Origin: Alphaproteobacteria bacterium | GTDB taxonomy: Bacteria > Pseudomonadota > Alphaproteobacteria > Caulobacterales > Caulobacteraceae | Assembly: GCA_018826515.1 (NCBI GenBank) | Contig: JAHKAM010000028.1 | Coordinates: 62,001 to 126,000 of the forward strand | Length of the DNA: 64,000 nucleotides | Direction: 5' to 3' | Shown: positions 33,082-40,983 of the stretch, piece after piece | Numbering within the stretch: position 1 is the first letter of the stretch | Layout of the letters: each line of letters begins with the position of its first letter | The notes under the pieces: model-generated | Database searches by the model: none | Seen by the model: the letters and a program-made list of their open reading frames with translations, nothing else | Told to the model about the DNA's origin: nothing | Translations under genes and position numbers: made by a program

Positions 33082-34155
33082 TCAATCTCTCGACCGGAGC
33101 AGCTCGCGCAGCAACTCGGCGGTGTAGCCTCGGAAAAAGAGCGGCGGACGGTTCACGATGCCTAGTGCGATTTGGAACAACCGAGGTAGGCTGCCGGGCT
33201 CCAATAGCCCACGGTCCGAATTCGGAGATCGAGCGGCAGCACCACTCTTTGAGAGTTTGGCACCGGTGCTATCCGTAACCAGGGGGGTGAAAAGTCGGAA
33301 AGGCCGGCTTGGCTCAGGTACTCCAAGGGCGCTCAGAGCGAAATTCAAAACCCCCGCGCCCTGGAGCCAGTCCGTTCCCTTCGCCGAAATCGCTGGCGGT
33401 CCTGCGCGGTGCCAGTGCTCTGTGTCCTTCACAAGATTTCTGTAAAGAGCGTTTAGATCAAACGGCGACGTAGAGTCCTCCGACACGACTGCTTCATACA
33501 CGCCATGCTCCAAACAGTAAGCTTTGAACTGAGCTATGCCTCCGGCAATCCGAATCAACTCGGTTCTCGTTGAATGCACCTCCATCATGCCGCAAGTAGG
33601 GCACGGAAAACGTATTGGAAGCTTGGCGCTTCGTGGGTTGAGCTGCCGCCCTATGGTATTGGCAAAGCCTATGGTTTTGATCAAGGCCCGTTTGAACTGC
33701 GGTGTTTGCCGATAGTTCGAAAAGAATCGGAGGCTAAATTTAACGCCAGATGCAGCAAGTTGATTGGTTAGCTCGCGATAGTATCCATCAAAAACGTCCT
33801 GTCTGGCTTGGAAATCAAGAGCTTCCGACATTGATTTCCGGAAAACCGAGCCCGTGCTTGCTTCGCGGACTTCTTCGTGAGAGGTATTGTCAAGCACATC
33901 GAGCACAACGTGAGGCTCAATGATGCCGAGTTCGCCCGCCCGCACGGCTAATGCACACACTGTCGCTAGGGTTAGGGCAGTGCCCAAATGCGGCGGTCCG
34001 TTCAGTTGGACTCCACAATAGACGACAGTAGGCTCACGATGATTGCGGTGACTCGCTGGAATCAGATCGGGGATGCTCGAAATTGCGTTTGCCAGAACGT
34101 AGGTGGGAGTCGATTTTGCGAGGTCATCTAATGTCAGGTCAACCGAAGCATTCAT
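33082..34155 (-). CDS. truncated class I lysyl-tRNA synthetase-like ligase
   Basis: 357 residues from the ATG complementary to 34153-34155; a longer frame to 34368 is dismissed because it is basic and unstructured. The class I aminoacyl-tRNA synthetase Rossmann core shows VVYCGVQLNGPPHLGTALTL (HIGH-like) and TDSTGAKLSKSGAAAR (KMSKS-like). PIRFPCPTCGMME is a Cys pair as in class I LysRS. The large helical anticodon-binding domain of LysRS (normally over 500 residues) is missing, so it probably activates an amino acid for something other than decoding. First gene of a four-gene operon. Confidence 0.75.
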   Translation of the reverse strand: MNASVDLTLDDLAKSTPTYVLANAISSIPDLIPASHRNHREPTVVYCGVQLNGPPHLGTALTLATVCALAVRAGELGIIEPHVVLDVLDNTSHEEVREASTGSVFRKSMSEALDFQARQDVFDGYYRELTNQLAASGVKFSLRFFSNYRQTPQFKRALIKTIGFANTIGRQLNPRSAKLPIRFPCPTCGMMEVHSTRTELIRIAGGIAQFKAYCLEHGVYEAVVSEDSTSPFDLNALYRNLVKDTEHWHRAGPPAISAKGTDWLQGAGVLNFALSALGVPEPSRPFRLFTPLVTDSTGAKLSKSGAAARSPNSDRGLLEPGSLPRLFQIALGIVNRPPLFFRGYTAELLRELLRSRD

Positions 34156-34237
34156 GATGGGCCTTTTAAATGGGTGGGCGGGTGGGATTTGACTGTGCCG
34201 CGCTTCCTTTTTGGGAAATCGTCCTTGGGGGTGGAGA

Positions 34238-34615
34238 ATGAAACTTCTTCTTCGGCGCGAACAGCGCTCTGCCATGATCGGCTCAAAGCCGGTCTTCGTA
34301 TTGAATGTGCGCGCCGACATCAGCGCGGCCGAACAGGCTGACATCGCAAAATACAAGCTCGGCGACACCGAGCTCTACGCCAGCCACGAGATCAAGGGCG
34401 GCTCCGGTCTCTTGGGCGTGGCGTCCCGTCTTGCCTACAAGGCTATGACCATCAACGTGACGGTCAAGGACCTCACGGGCGGCAAGAAGATCGAGTGCAA
34501 GGACGTCGTCGAAATGCTCGCGGTCGAGGATCAGATCAGAGACGCAGCCAAGACCTTCGCCCAGGTGCTCGCGGCCGCCGCGCAGTTCGGCGGCGAGGAG
34601 GTCGTGGAGCTGTAG
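34238..34615 (+). CDS. unknown protein preceding the VirD4-like ATPase
   Basis: 125 residues, fixed by GGGGGTGGAGA just before the ATG at 34238. The protein has alternating beta strands (KPVFVLNVRADISAAEQADI, AMTINVTVKDLTGGKKIECK) and a C-terminal Ala-rich helix ending GGEEVVEL. I recognise no family. The next gene starts two bases after its stop, so the two are almost certainly one operon, and it may be a partner of the ATPase. Confidence 0.7.
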   Translation: MKLLLRREQRSAMIGSKPVFVLNVRADISAAEQADIAKYKLGDTELYASHEIKGGSGLLGVASRLAYKAMTINVTVKDLTGGKKIECKDVVEMLAVEDQIRDAAKTFAQVLAAAAQFGGEEVVEL

Positions 34616-34616
34616 C

Positions 34617-37292
34617 GTGGCGAGTTGGGGCAATCTCGCCAATTGGCTTTCAGGCGACAGTCGCAGTCGCGAACTCAGGGATACCCGGCAAGCCTGGGCT
34701 GAGGTCGAAGCCTTGTGGCGGGCGTCGCCTCTTGTCGACGGCCTCTCCGACGTCGTGCTCGACTATATGCGCGAAGGCATGCGTCGGACGGATCGTCTGC
34801 CCGCGCTCCCGATCCTGATTGCGCTCGCCGACGCGACCGAAGACATCCTCCGGGCCGAGGACATTCAGGCGGCCGAGGCGACGTGGACGGCAATCGACAA
34901 CGACGTGGAGGTGGCGTCGAACTTCCGGCAGATGCTCGTTCGCCGCAAACGATGGGCGGCGAACTTCGAGCAGATGACCGGCATTGCCCGCACCCGCTTT
35001 CTGGACGCCTACGACGGCCTGTTCCGCTCGCTGCCTGAGGCCGGCTTCGGGGCTTGGCGCGAGACCGAGGATGCGTTCGGGGTTCCGCTAATTGAACTGC
35101 TGGAGAGCCCGGCCGACGCCATCCACCATCTTGTGCTGTTCCCGTATGACGACGACACCATGCGGCTCGGCCTGTTCCTGCGTCTGCGCGAGCAACTGGC
35201 CACGAACATGCTCGTGGCGTCGGGCTTCCGGCCGGACGACAACATTCATGAGCGGGCCGACAGGCTTGTTCCGCCACAGGCCCAGAAGGGCAAGAGTCCG
35301 TCGGAGCTCGCGAGGATGTATCTCGCAGGCACCCCGCTCCTCTCGGTGCTGGAGCTTCCTGTCCCGTTCCACATCCCCGAAGAGGCCAGGTTCGAGCATT
35401 GTCACATCGTCGGCGGCACGGGGCACGGCAAGACCCAGTTGATGCAGCGAATGATCCATGCGGACCTCGCCGCCGCGCAGCGGGAACGACGTTCCGTTGT
35501 CGTGATCGACAGCCAGGGCGACCTGATCAACAAGCTTGTGCGTCTCGCGCTCTTCGATCCGGACGCGCCTGATAGCCTTGCGGATCGCCTGGTGCTGATC
35601 GACCCGGCCGATATCGAGTTTCCGGCTGCCCTCAATCTCTTCGACGCGCATCTGGAGCGTCTTCAGGGGTATCGAGCGGTGGACCGCGAGCGCGTGCTGA
35701 ACGGCGTGATCGAGCTCTACGAGGTGTTCTTCGGCGCAATGCTCGGCGCGGAGCTCACCCAGAAACAGGGGGTGATTTTCCGCTATCTAGCCCGGCTCAT
35801 GGTGACGATACCGGGGGCGACCATTCATACTCTCATGCGGCTCATGGAGGATGGAAAGCCCTTCAAGCCGCACATGGAGAAGCTGGAGGGCTCGGCTCGC
35901 TACTTCTTCGAGACGGAATTCTTCCATCCCTCGTTCGCCGCCACCAAGAAGCAGATTCTGAAACGGCTGTGGGGCGTCCTCTCGACACCAGCCTTTGAGC
36001 GCATGTTCGCCCAGGAGGCCAACAAGCTCGACCTGTTTGAGGCCATGAACGACGGGAAGATCATTCTCGTCTCGACCGCCAAGGATCTCCTGAAATCGGA
36101 CGGGAGCGCACTGCTTGGCCGCTTCTTCATCACCATGCTGGCGCAGGCTGCGCTTGAGCGGTCCACGATCCCCGCCGAGGACCGAACTCCGACGTTCGTC
36201 TATGTGGACGAGGCCCAGGAGTATTTCGACGACTCAATCGAGACCATTCTCAATCAGGCCCGAAAGTACCGCGTGGGCCTCACGTTGGCGCACCAGACGC
36301 TCGATCAGCTCAGCCCGCGTCTTCGATCCGCGATCCACTCCAACACCAGCCTCAAATGTGTGGGTGGGGTCTCGGCCAAGGACGCCCGTGCGCTCGCCGA
36401 CGAGCTTCACACGACTTCAGACTTCATCGAGAGCATGAAGCGCCGGCGCGGGCGGAGCGAGTTCGCCGTTTGGCTCAAACAGATGACGCCGCAGGCCATC
36501 CGCCTGTCCGTCCCGCTCGGCTTCCTGGAGCGGCAACCGCTCCTAACCGAGGAGGCCCTCGAAGAGGTGCTGGACGCGAACCGGGAGCGTTACTGCGGCA
36601 CTCTCGACGACGTGCTGGGCCTTGATCTCGACCCGTCGATTGCGCCGGCGTCACCCGAAGTCTCAGCAGAGCAGACGCGGCCGCTACGAGAAGAGCGTCC
36701 GCGCGAAGAATTGCCAGAGGAGCCGCCGTACACGCCGGAACCCCGCGCTTCCGCGCCGCGCCCCTCCCCGGCGCCGCGCGAGCTTGGCAAGGGCGGATCG
36801 CAGCATCGCTATGTCCAGCACCTTGTGAAGGGACTTGCCGAAGAGCGTGGGTTCCGGGCCGTGATCGAGGAGGCCGTTGAAGGCGGCCAGATCGACGTCG
36901 CCCTCTATCGGGACGATCTGTCGATTGCATGCGAGATATCCGTCACCTCGACGCCCCAATACGAGGCGCAGAATCTCGCCAAATGCTCGCAGGGGCGCTT
37001 CTCCCGCGTGTTCGCTATCGCGGCGGACGCCAAGCGGCTGAAAGCCATCGAAACGGCCGCCAAGGCGCGTCTGTCGGACGAGGAGATGGGCTGTATCGAC
37101 TTCCTTACACCCGAGCACGTCGCGGCGGCGCTCGACGCCTTCGCCGGTCCAAGCGAGGAAGCGAGCGTGGTCCGCGGCTATCGAGTGAAGGTGTCCCGCA
37201 CAATAGTCGGTGCGGACGAGGCAAGGGACCGGAGAAGTGCCATCGCGCGAGTGATCTCCCAGTCCATGCGTGGCATGCCGACAGACGGTTGA
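34617..37292 (+). CDS. VirD4/TraD-like ATPase with a nuclease-fold C-terminal domain
   Basis: 891 residues from a GTG at 34617. The first 230 residues are unique and helical. The motor domain has Walker A HIVGGTGHGKTQLMQR (near 265), SVVVIDSQGDLINKL, Walker B TFVYVDEAQEYFDD and the coupling-protein signature YRVGLTLAHQTLDQL. A Pro-rich linker (about 685-720) leads to a domain with GGQIDVALY and IACEISVTSTPQYEA, a D/E-x-x arrangement like PD-(D/E)XK nucleases but with Ser where Lys is usual. The last 40 residues are repeated in a separate small gene (38149). Membrane helices typical of VirD4 are not evident. Confidence 0.8.
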   Translation: MASWGNLANWLSGDSRSRELRDTRQAWAEVEALWRASPLVDGLSDVVLDYMREGMRRTDRLPALPILIALADATEDILRAEDIQAAEATWTAIDNDVEVASNFRQMLVRRKRWAANFEQMTGIARTRFLDAYDGLFRSLPEAGFGAWRETEDAFGVPLIELLESPADAIHHLVLFPYDDDTMRLGLFLRLREQLATNMLVASGFRPDDNIHERADRLVPPQAQKGKSPSELARMYLAGTPLLSVLELPVPFHIPEEARFEHCHIVGGTGHGKTQLMQRMIHADLAAAQRERRSVVVIDSQGDLINKLVRLALFDPDAPDSLADRLVLIDPADIEFPAALNLFDAHLERLQGYRAVDRERVLNGVIELYEVFFGAMLGAELTQKQGVIFRYLARLMVTIPGATIHTLMRLMEDGKPFKPHMEKLEGSARYFFETEFFHPSFAATKKQILKRLWGVLSTPAFERMFAQEANKLDLFEAMNDGKIILVSTAKDLLKSDGSALLGRFFITMLAQAALERSTIPAEDRTPTFVYVDEAQEYFDDSIETILNQARKYRVGLTLAHQTLDQLSPRLRSAIHSNTSLKCVGGVSAKDARALADELHTTSDFIESMKRRRGRSEFAVWLKQMTPQAIRLSVPLGFLERQPLLTEEALEEVLDANRERYCGTLDDVLGLDLDPSIAPASPEVSAEQTRPLREERPREELPEEPPYTPEPRASAPRPSPAPRELGKGGSQHRYVQHLVKGLAEERGFRAVIEEAVEGGQIDVALYRDDLSIACEISVTSTPQYEAQNLAKCSQGRFSRVFAIAADAKRLKAIETAAKARLSDEEMGCIDFLTPEHVAAALDAFAGPSEEASVVRGYRVKVSRTIVGADEARDRRSAIARVISQSMRGMPTDG

Positions 37293-37294
37293 GA

Positions 37295-37555
37295 TCAGAA
37301 GTCGGGCGGGTCGGGAATGACCTTGATCAACGCGTCCAGCATGTGGTGCGGATCGAGCTCGAGCGCCCGGCACAGCACCACGAACTCCAGCACATCGATC
37401 CGGCGCTCGATGAGTTCGATCTTGTTGAGGAACGAAACCGGCTTGCCTAGCCGGCGCGCAACCTCCCGCTGGGATAGGTTCTTTGCGAGGCGTGCGGCCC
37501 GTAGGACGTCGATAACTGCTCGGTAGTCGGGTGACCCGACCCATCGTCGCTGCAT
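37295..37555 (-). CDS. XRE-family regulator
   Basis: 86 residues from the ATG complementary to 37553-37555 (one at 37576 is possible). The HTH is AKNLSQREVARRLGKPVSFL followed by NKIELIERRIDVLEFVVLCRALELDP, a pattern shared with the XRE gene at 40573 and the remnant at 42931, so they are paralogues. It is convergent with the ATPase gene, with two bases between the stops. A long perfect hairpin lies in its upstream region. Confidence 0.85.
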   Translation of the reverse strand: MQRRWVGSPDYRAVIDVLRAARLAKNLSQREVARRLGKPVSFLNKIELIERRIDVLEFVVLCRALELDPHHMLDALIKVIPDPPDF

Positions 37556-37581
37556 TCGCCCAACGCCGCTTTCCAACTAAG

Positions 37582-37648
37582 GCGGCCTTTGATAAGGACT
37601 CTCCTCACTGTCCCCGTTATGGGGACAGTGAGGAGAGTCCAAGGCCGC
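37582..37648. repeat. long perfect hairpin (20-bp stem plus 8-bp extension)
   Basis: GGACTCTCCTCACTGTCCCC (37596-37615), loop GTTAT, then the exact reverse complement (37621-37640). Eight more bases pair outside it (GCGGCCTT 37582-37589 with AAGGCCGC 37641-37648) across a six-base bulge TGATAA. It precedes the XRE gene on the minus strand. Confidence 0.85.
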
Positions 37649-37743
37649 GCCGGCGGCGTACCGGAAGACCGAACGATGGGGGTAAACGTGTACGCGCCGA
37701 CCAACAGGGACGCCGCCGACCGTCGCCGGGGTTCGTAGGCGCG

Positions 37744-38082
37744 GTGGCAGGCGTGCAGAGTTCCGCACCGGGTTCGCCCACGGCCGATGTGGCTGACGGA
37801 TGCACTGCACCGATCGTTCCGCCCCACGGCTGGTGTCCGTCCTGCGGCTGCGGGATCCGTGTCGTTTTCCTGCATTCGCCGACGCCAAGCGCCGGGCGTG
37901 TCACACCGCTCCACTCCGTGATCGGCATATCTCATCCCCCCGCCGTTAAACGGGACGAACACTCGCACCCATTCCGGACGACCTGGTTGCGCGCGCTCTT
38001 CTGCCGACATGCATTCAGCTATCGCCGCAACATTTCGCGCATCGTGTGCGTGCGGTGCGGGACCCGCCGCCGCATACCCTGA
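37744..38082 (+). CDS. possible zinc-ribbon protein
   Basis: The frame ends at 38082 and contains HGWCPSCGCGIRVVFL, later LFCRHAFSYRRNISRIVCVRCGTRRR, giving two Cys pairs of the C-x2-C kind that could bind zinc. The start is uncertain: the frame is open from 37531, and I show the GTG at 37744. The first part of the longer frame crosses the hairpin and is not protein-like. Probably a real small DNA-binding or redox protein, but the evidence is the Cys pattern alone. Confidence 0.4.
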   Translation: MAGVQSSAPGSPTADVADGCTAPIVPPHGWCPSCGCGIRVVFLHSPTPSAGRVTPLHSVIGISHPPAVKRDEHSHPFRTTWLRALFCRHAFSYRRNISRIVCVRCGTRRRIP

Positions 38083-38133
38083 GTGGGTTCGCGTTCGACA
38101 TCCAAACGTTCCGACAGCACGAAGAATGTCACC

Positions 38134-38167
38134 AAGAGCTGAGGGGCGATGCCCCTCGCGCCGGTCA
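38134..38167 (+). repeat. 34-base island repeat, copy B
   Basis: Related to 18681-18714 (four mismatches). Its AGGGGCGATGCCCCT hairpin contains the ribosome binding site and start codon of the 47-residue gene. Confidence 0.5.
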
Positions 38168-38292
38168 CGACGCGCGGTTATCGGGTGAAGGTATCCCGCA
38201 CCATCGTTGGTGTGGACGAGGCGAAGGACCGGCGAAGCGCCATCGCGCGAGTGATCGCTCAGTCCATGCGCGGCCTTCCGCAGGACGAATAG
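38149..38292 (+). CDS. 47-residue protein equal to the C-terminal tail of the VirD4-like ATPase
   Basis: Preceded by GAGGGGCG. From residue 9 on (RGYRVKVSRTIVGVDEAKDR and SAIARVIAQSMRG) it matches the last 40 residues of the 891-residue ATPase with about five substitutions. Most DNA differences between the two copies are silent third-position changes, so the module seems to be kept by selection. It lies just upstream of the second ATPase gene and may be a detached docking or regulatory module. Function unknown. Confidence 0.6.
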   Translation: MPLAPVTTRGYRVKVSRTIVGVDEAKDRRSAIARVIAQSMRGLPQDE

Positions 38293-38299
38293 ACCGCCC

Positions 38300-38314
38300 G
38301 CATAGAGTGCCCCC
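38300..38314 (+). promoter_or_regulatory. island motif site 4
   Basis: GCATAGAGTGCCCCC, identical to sites 2 and 3, 34 bases before the second ATPase start. The left dyad half is not preserved here. Confidence 0.55.
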
Positions 38315-38348
38315 GCGCAAGATTGACGTTGAGGCGCACACTGTCGGG

Positions 38349-39557
38349 ATGCCAGGCGACCCAAAGGGCGCAGTCTCATACTTCGGTCGAACCAACTTCC
38401 ATCGCCGAGGCCGGCGGTTCGGCATACGGCAGGCCGACCGGCTCTCGCATGTCTACGTGATCGGCAAGACGGGCGTCGGCAAATCGACGCTCCTTGAGGT
38501 GCTCGCGCGGCAAGACTTGGCGGCCGGACGCGGATTCGCCCTTATCGATCCGCACGGGGACCTGGCGGAGCGCCTTCTTGAGGCCGCGCAGCCACTCCTG
38601 GGGGATCAGCTCAACTATCTGGACGCCGCCGATCCAAACCAGGCGCTCGGCTACAATCCGCTTCGCCGGGTCCGGGACGACAAGATTCCGCTCGCGGCGT
38701 CGGGGTTTCTCGACGCGCTGAAAAAGCTGTGGCCGGACGCTTGGGGCGTGCGCATGGAGCATGTGCTGCGCAACAGCCTCTATGCGCTTCTGGAGCGGGA
38801 CGGGTCGAGGCTCCCCGATATCCTCCGGCTCTATTCCGACGAGACCTATCGCAAGCAGATTGCCGGCGGCGTCCGCAACACGGTCGTCCGTCGCTTCTGG
38901 ACACACGAGTTCGCCCAGTATCCGGATCGGCTCCGCGCCGAGGCCTGTGCGCCGATCCAGAACAAGTTGGGGGCGCTCCTGACGGATCCGCGCCTCTACC
39001 GCGTTCTGGTCGCCCCCCAGCGCTGTATCCGGTTCCGCGGGATTATGGACGAGGGCGGCACGCTGGTCGTGAATCTGGGCAAGGGGCGGCTGGGCGAGGA
39101 CGGGGCGGCGCTCCTGGGCGGCTTCATCGCCTCGACCATTGGACTTGCCGCTTTGAGTCGGGCCGAAGCGCCGGCTGAGAGCCGGCGTCCCTTCTTTCTC
39201 TACATCGACGAGTTCCAGAGCTTCACGACGCTCGCGTTCGTGAACATGCTCACGGAGATGCGCAAATACGGCGTGGGCCTCACGCTCGCGCATCAGCACC
39301 TCCACCAGCTTGAGCCGGACATCCGGCACGCCGTCCTCGGCAATGTGGGGACCGTAATTTCATTCCGCGTCGGCGCGGAGGATGCCGAGGTGATGGCGAG
39401 GGAGTTTCAGCCGACGTTCAGCGTCCTCGACCTGATCAGCCTCGCCAATCGCGACCTCTATGTGAAGTTGATGATTGACGGCACGCCGAGTCCGCCCTTC
39501 AGTGCGAGGGCGCTTTCCCCTTCGTCTACTCCAGCGGAACACAGCCCAACGGGTTAG
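38349..39557 (+). CDS. second VirD4/TraD-like (DUF87-type) ATPase
   Basis: 402 residues from the ATG at 38349. The long open frame upstream is not coding, as it crosses the 47-residue gene in another frame. Walker A is HVYVIGKTGVGKSTLLEVLA; FALIDPHGDLAERLL follows; Walker B is FFLYIDEFQSFTTLAF; and KYGVGLTLAHQHLHQLEPDI is the coupling-ATPase signature also seen at 36270. Proteins of this form are common in islands and are called conjugative transfer or type IV coupling ATPases. No relaxase or pilus genes accompany it. Its 3' end overlaps the convergent lipoprotein gene. Confidence 0.85.
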   Translation: MPGDPKGAVSYFGRTNFHRRGRRFGIRQADRLSHVYVIGKTGVGKSTLLEVLARQDLAAGRGFALIDPHGDLAERLLEAAQPLLGDQLNYLDAADPNQALGYNPLRRVRDDKIPLAASGFLDALKKLWPDAWGVRMEHVLRNSLYALLERDGSRLPDILRLYSDETYRKQIAGGVRNTVVRRFWTHEFAQYPDRLRAEACAPIQNKLGALLTDPRLYRVLVAPQRCIRFRGIMDEGGTLVVNLGKGRLGEDGAALLGGFIASTIGLAALSRAEAPAESRRPFFLYIDEFQSFTTLAFVNMLTEMRKYGVGLTLAHQHLHQLEPDIRHAVLGNVGTVISFRVGAEDAEVMAREFQPTFSVLDLISLANRDLYVKLMIDGTPSPPFSARALSPSSTPAEHSPTG

Positions 39558-39801
39558 CCTGGCTGGGTGTTGTGTTCCAAAAGCAGGCCGTAAGCGCGCC
39601 ATCTGGGGCTTCTCGGAAGACGACGGCTCTGCTGCTCATTTCGACATAGGCAACGCTGACGACCCGGCCGTTCAGGCTGCCGCCCCCATATGGACTCGTC
39701 GCTTCAGCTGGCGGTGGGGTAGGTGGCGCGCCGCCTTGATCCGAACAGGAAGCGATTGTGAGTGCGCTAATTGCCGCGAGCGTCAGAGACATTCGTTTCA
39801 T
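39526..39801 (-). CDS. small lipoprotein
   Basis: 91 residues with a lipoprotein signal (LTLAAISALTIASC, lipobox I-A-S-C at about residue 19), a Pro/Gly-rich linker and a short C-terminal region with two Cys (TACFWN, LGCVPLE). The stop lies inside the 3' end of the convergent ATPase gene (32-base overlap). It abuts the upstream lipoprotein gene, so the two are one operon. Function unknown. Confidence 0.7.
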   Translation of the reverse strand: MKRMSLTLAAISALTIASCSDQGGAPPTPPPAEATSPYGGGSLNGRVVSVAYVEMSSRAVVFREAPDGALTACFWNTTPSQANPLGCVPLE

Positions 39802-40476
39802 CTAAGGCTCTCCATTCCGGACGCGCTGCACGACGAGCGACTCTTGCGAGCCGCCGACTTCGTAGAAGACGAGCAGGGCGGTCTGGCCGGTGACGGCCGG
39901 CACGAACAGAAGGCCGGAGGTGCTGGTCCCCGGCGCGACCGGGCCAGCTTGGATGCCCTCCCGGTTCAGCCGTTCGGCGGTCCTTGCCGTGCGGTCCGCC
40001 ATGAACATGGGGGCGAAGACGATGGCGGCGCCGCTCACAAGCGCCGCGGGCGGGAACAGCAGCGATCCGACGACCATGCCGGCAGTTCCGACACCCACGA
40101 TGCCCGCCGTGGTCGAGACCATGCTCGGCGGCTTCAAGAGTTCGCCCGCCGACCGCGCAGACCCGATCACGGTGCCGTCCGCCAACTGCTCCTTGACCTC
40201 GGTCAGGCTGATCGTGCGGTTGCCGGTGTTGGTGATGGTGAGCCGGATCTGCAGCCAGTTGGGATCGCTCGGGATGAAGTCCGGATCCGCGAACCCGACC
40301 ACGCTGGCGACGGTGACGCTCAGGTCCCGATTGGACGCCGGCAGATAGGCGAAGCTCTCGGTTGGCGCTCGGGCCTGCCGGCTGCCCATGCCGGGGATCG
40401 ACATGTTCGGCATGCCGCTCGACGCACAACCAGCGAGCAACATCGAAGCTGCCAGCACCCCACTCAGAACTTTCAT
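39802..40476 (-). CDS. lipoprotein of unknown function
   Basis: 224 residues. The lipobox is LLAGC at about residue 17. The middle (SVTVASVVGFADPDFIPSDP then NWLQIRLTITNTGNRTISLT) looks like an immunoglobulin-like beta domain. A hydrophobic glycine-rich part (TAGIVGVGTAGMVVGSLLFP) could insert in a membrane. The C-terminal part TALLVFYEVGG is again beta. No family recognised; operon with the small lipoprotein. Confidence 0.7.
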   Translation of the reverse strand: MKVLSGVLAASMLLAGCASSGMPNMSIPGMGSRQARAPTESFAYLPASNRDLSVTVASVVGFADPDFIPSDPNWLQIRLTITNTGNRTISLTEVKEQLADGTVIGSARSAGELLKPPSMVSTTAGIVGVGTAGMVVGSLLFPPAALVSGAAIVFAPMFMADRTARTAERLNREGIQAGPVAPGTSTSGLLFVPAVTGQTALLVFYEVGGSQESLVVQRVRNGEP

Positions 40477-40572
40477 CGCGCCCTCCCTGCGATCCGTCGA
40501 AATCAGAATATTCGAAGATCACATATCAGAGGTTCGCATATAGCGGAAGGGCTGGTTTCCGGTGCCAGCCCT

Positions 40573-40830
40573 ATGCCCAAGTCAGTATTTTCGGATGCGT
40601 ACGCGATCTTCCTGCGGGCGCTGGTTGCCGCGCGGAAGGAGGCTGGCGTGAGTCAGGTGGAACTCGCCCGCCGCGTGGGGCGGGATCAGCCCTTTATCTC
40701 GCTGGTCGAAAATGGGGTGCGTCGAGTGGACCTGATCGAGTTCTATGTGCTCGCCCGCGGCATTGGCATCGACCCGGTTGCGCTGTTCACCTCGATCGCC
40801 TCAGAGCTGCCCGACGAGATAGAGATTTGA
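40573..40830 (+). CDS. XRE-family regulator
   Basis: 85 residues from the ATG at 40573. AARKEAGVSQVELARRVGRD then QPFISLVENGVRRVDLIEFY is the Cro/C1 domain; the tail (VLARGIGIDPVALFTSIASE) matches the paralogue at 37295. It is divergent from the lipoprotein operon, about 96 bases from its start, and may regulate it. Confidence 0.88.
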   Translation: MPKSVFSDAYAIFLRALVAARKEAGVSQVELARRVGRDQPFISLVENGVRRVDLIEFYVLARGIGIDPVALFTSIASELPDEIEI

Positions 40831-40983
40831 CGCTCACAGAGGTGCGGCGGGCAGTCCCTCGCGCCTAGCAGCGGGTACATCGGGCAGGCGAGACGTGGAG
40901 CGAGCGAGTCCTTACTAAACGAGGGACTCACGGTTGCATAACATTGTTCTTTCGTGAGATGGTCGGCCCAGGGAGGACCGATC

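Noticed and set aside
33082..34155. LysRS-like gene considered as the housekeeping lysyl-tRNA synthetase
   Set aside because: It lacks the anticodon-binding region, has altered HIGH/KMSKS motifs and lies on a mobile island in an operon with radical SAM and HIT genes.
38046..38348. Upstream extension of the second VirD4-like frame
   Set aside because: It overlaps the 47-residue gene and motif site 4 in another phase and is not protein-like; the ATG at 38349 starts the conserved domain.
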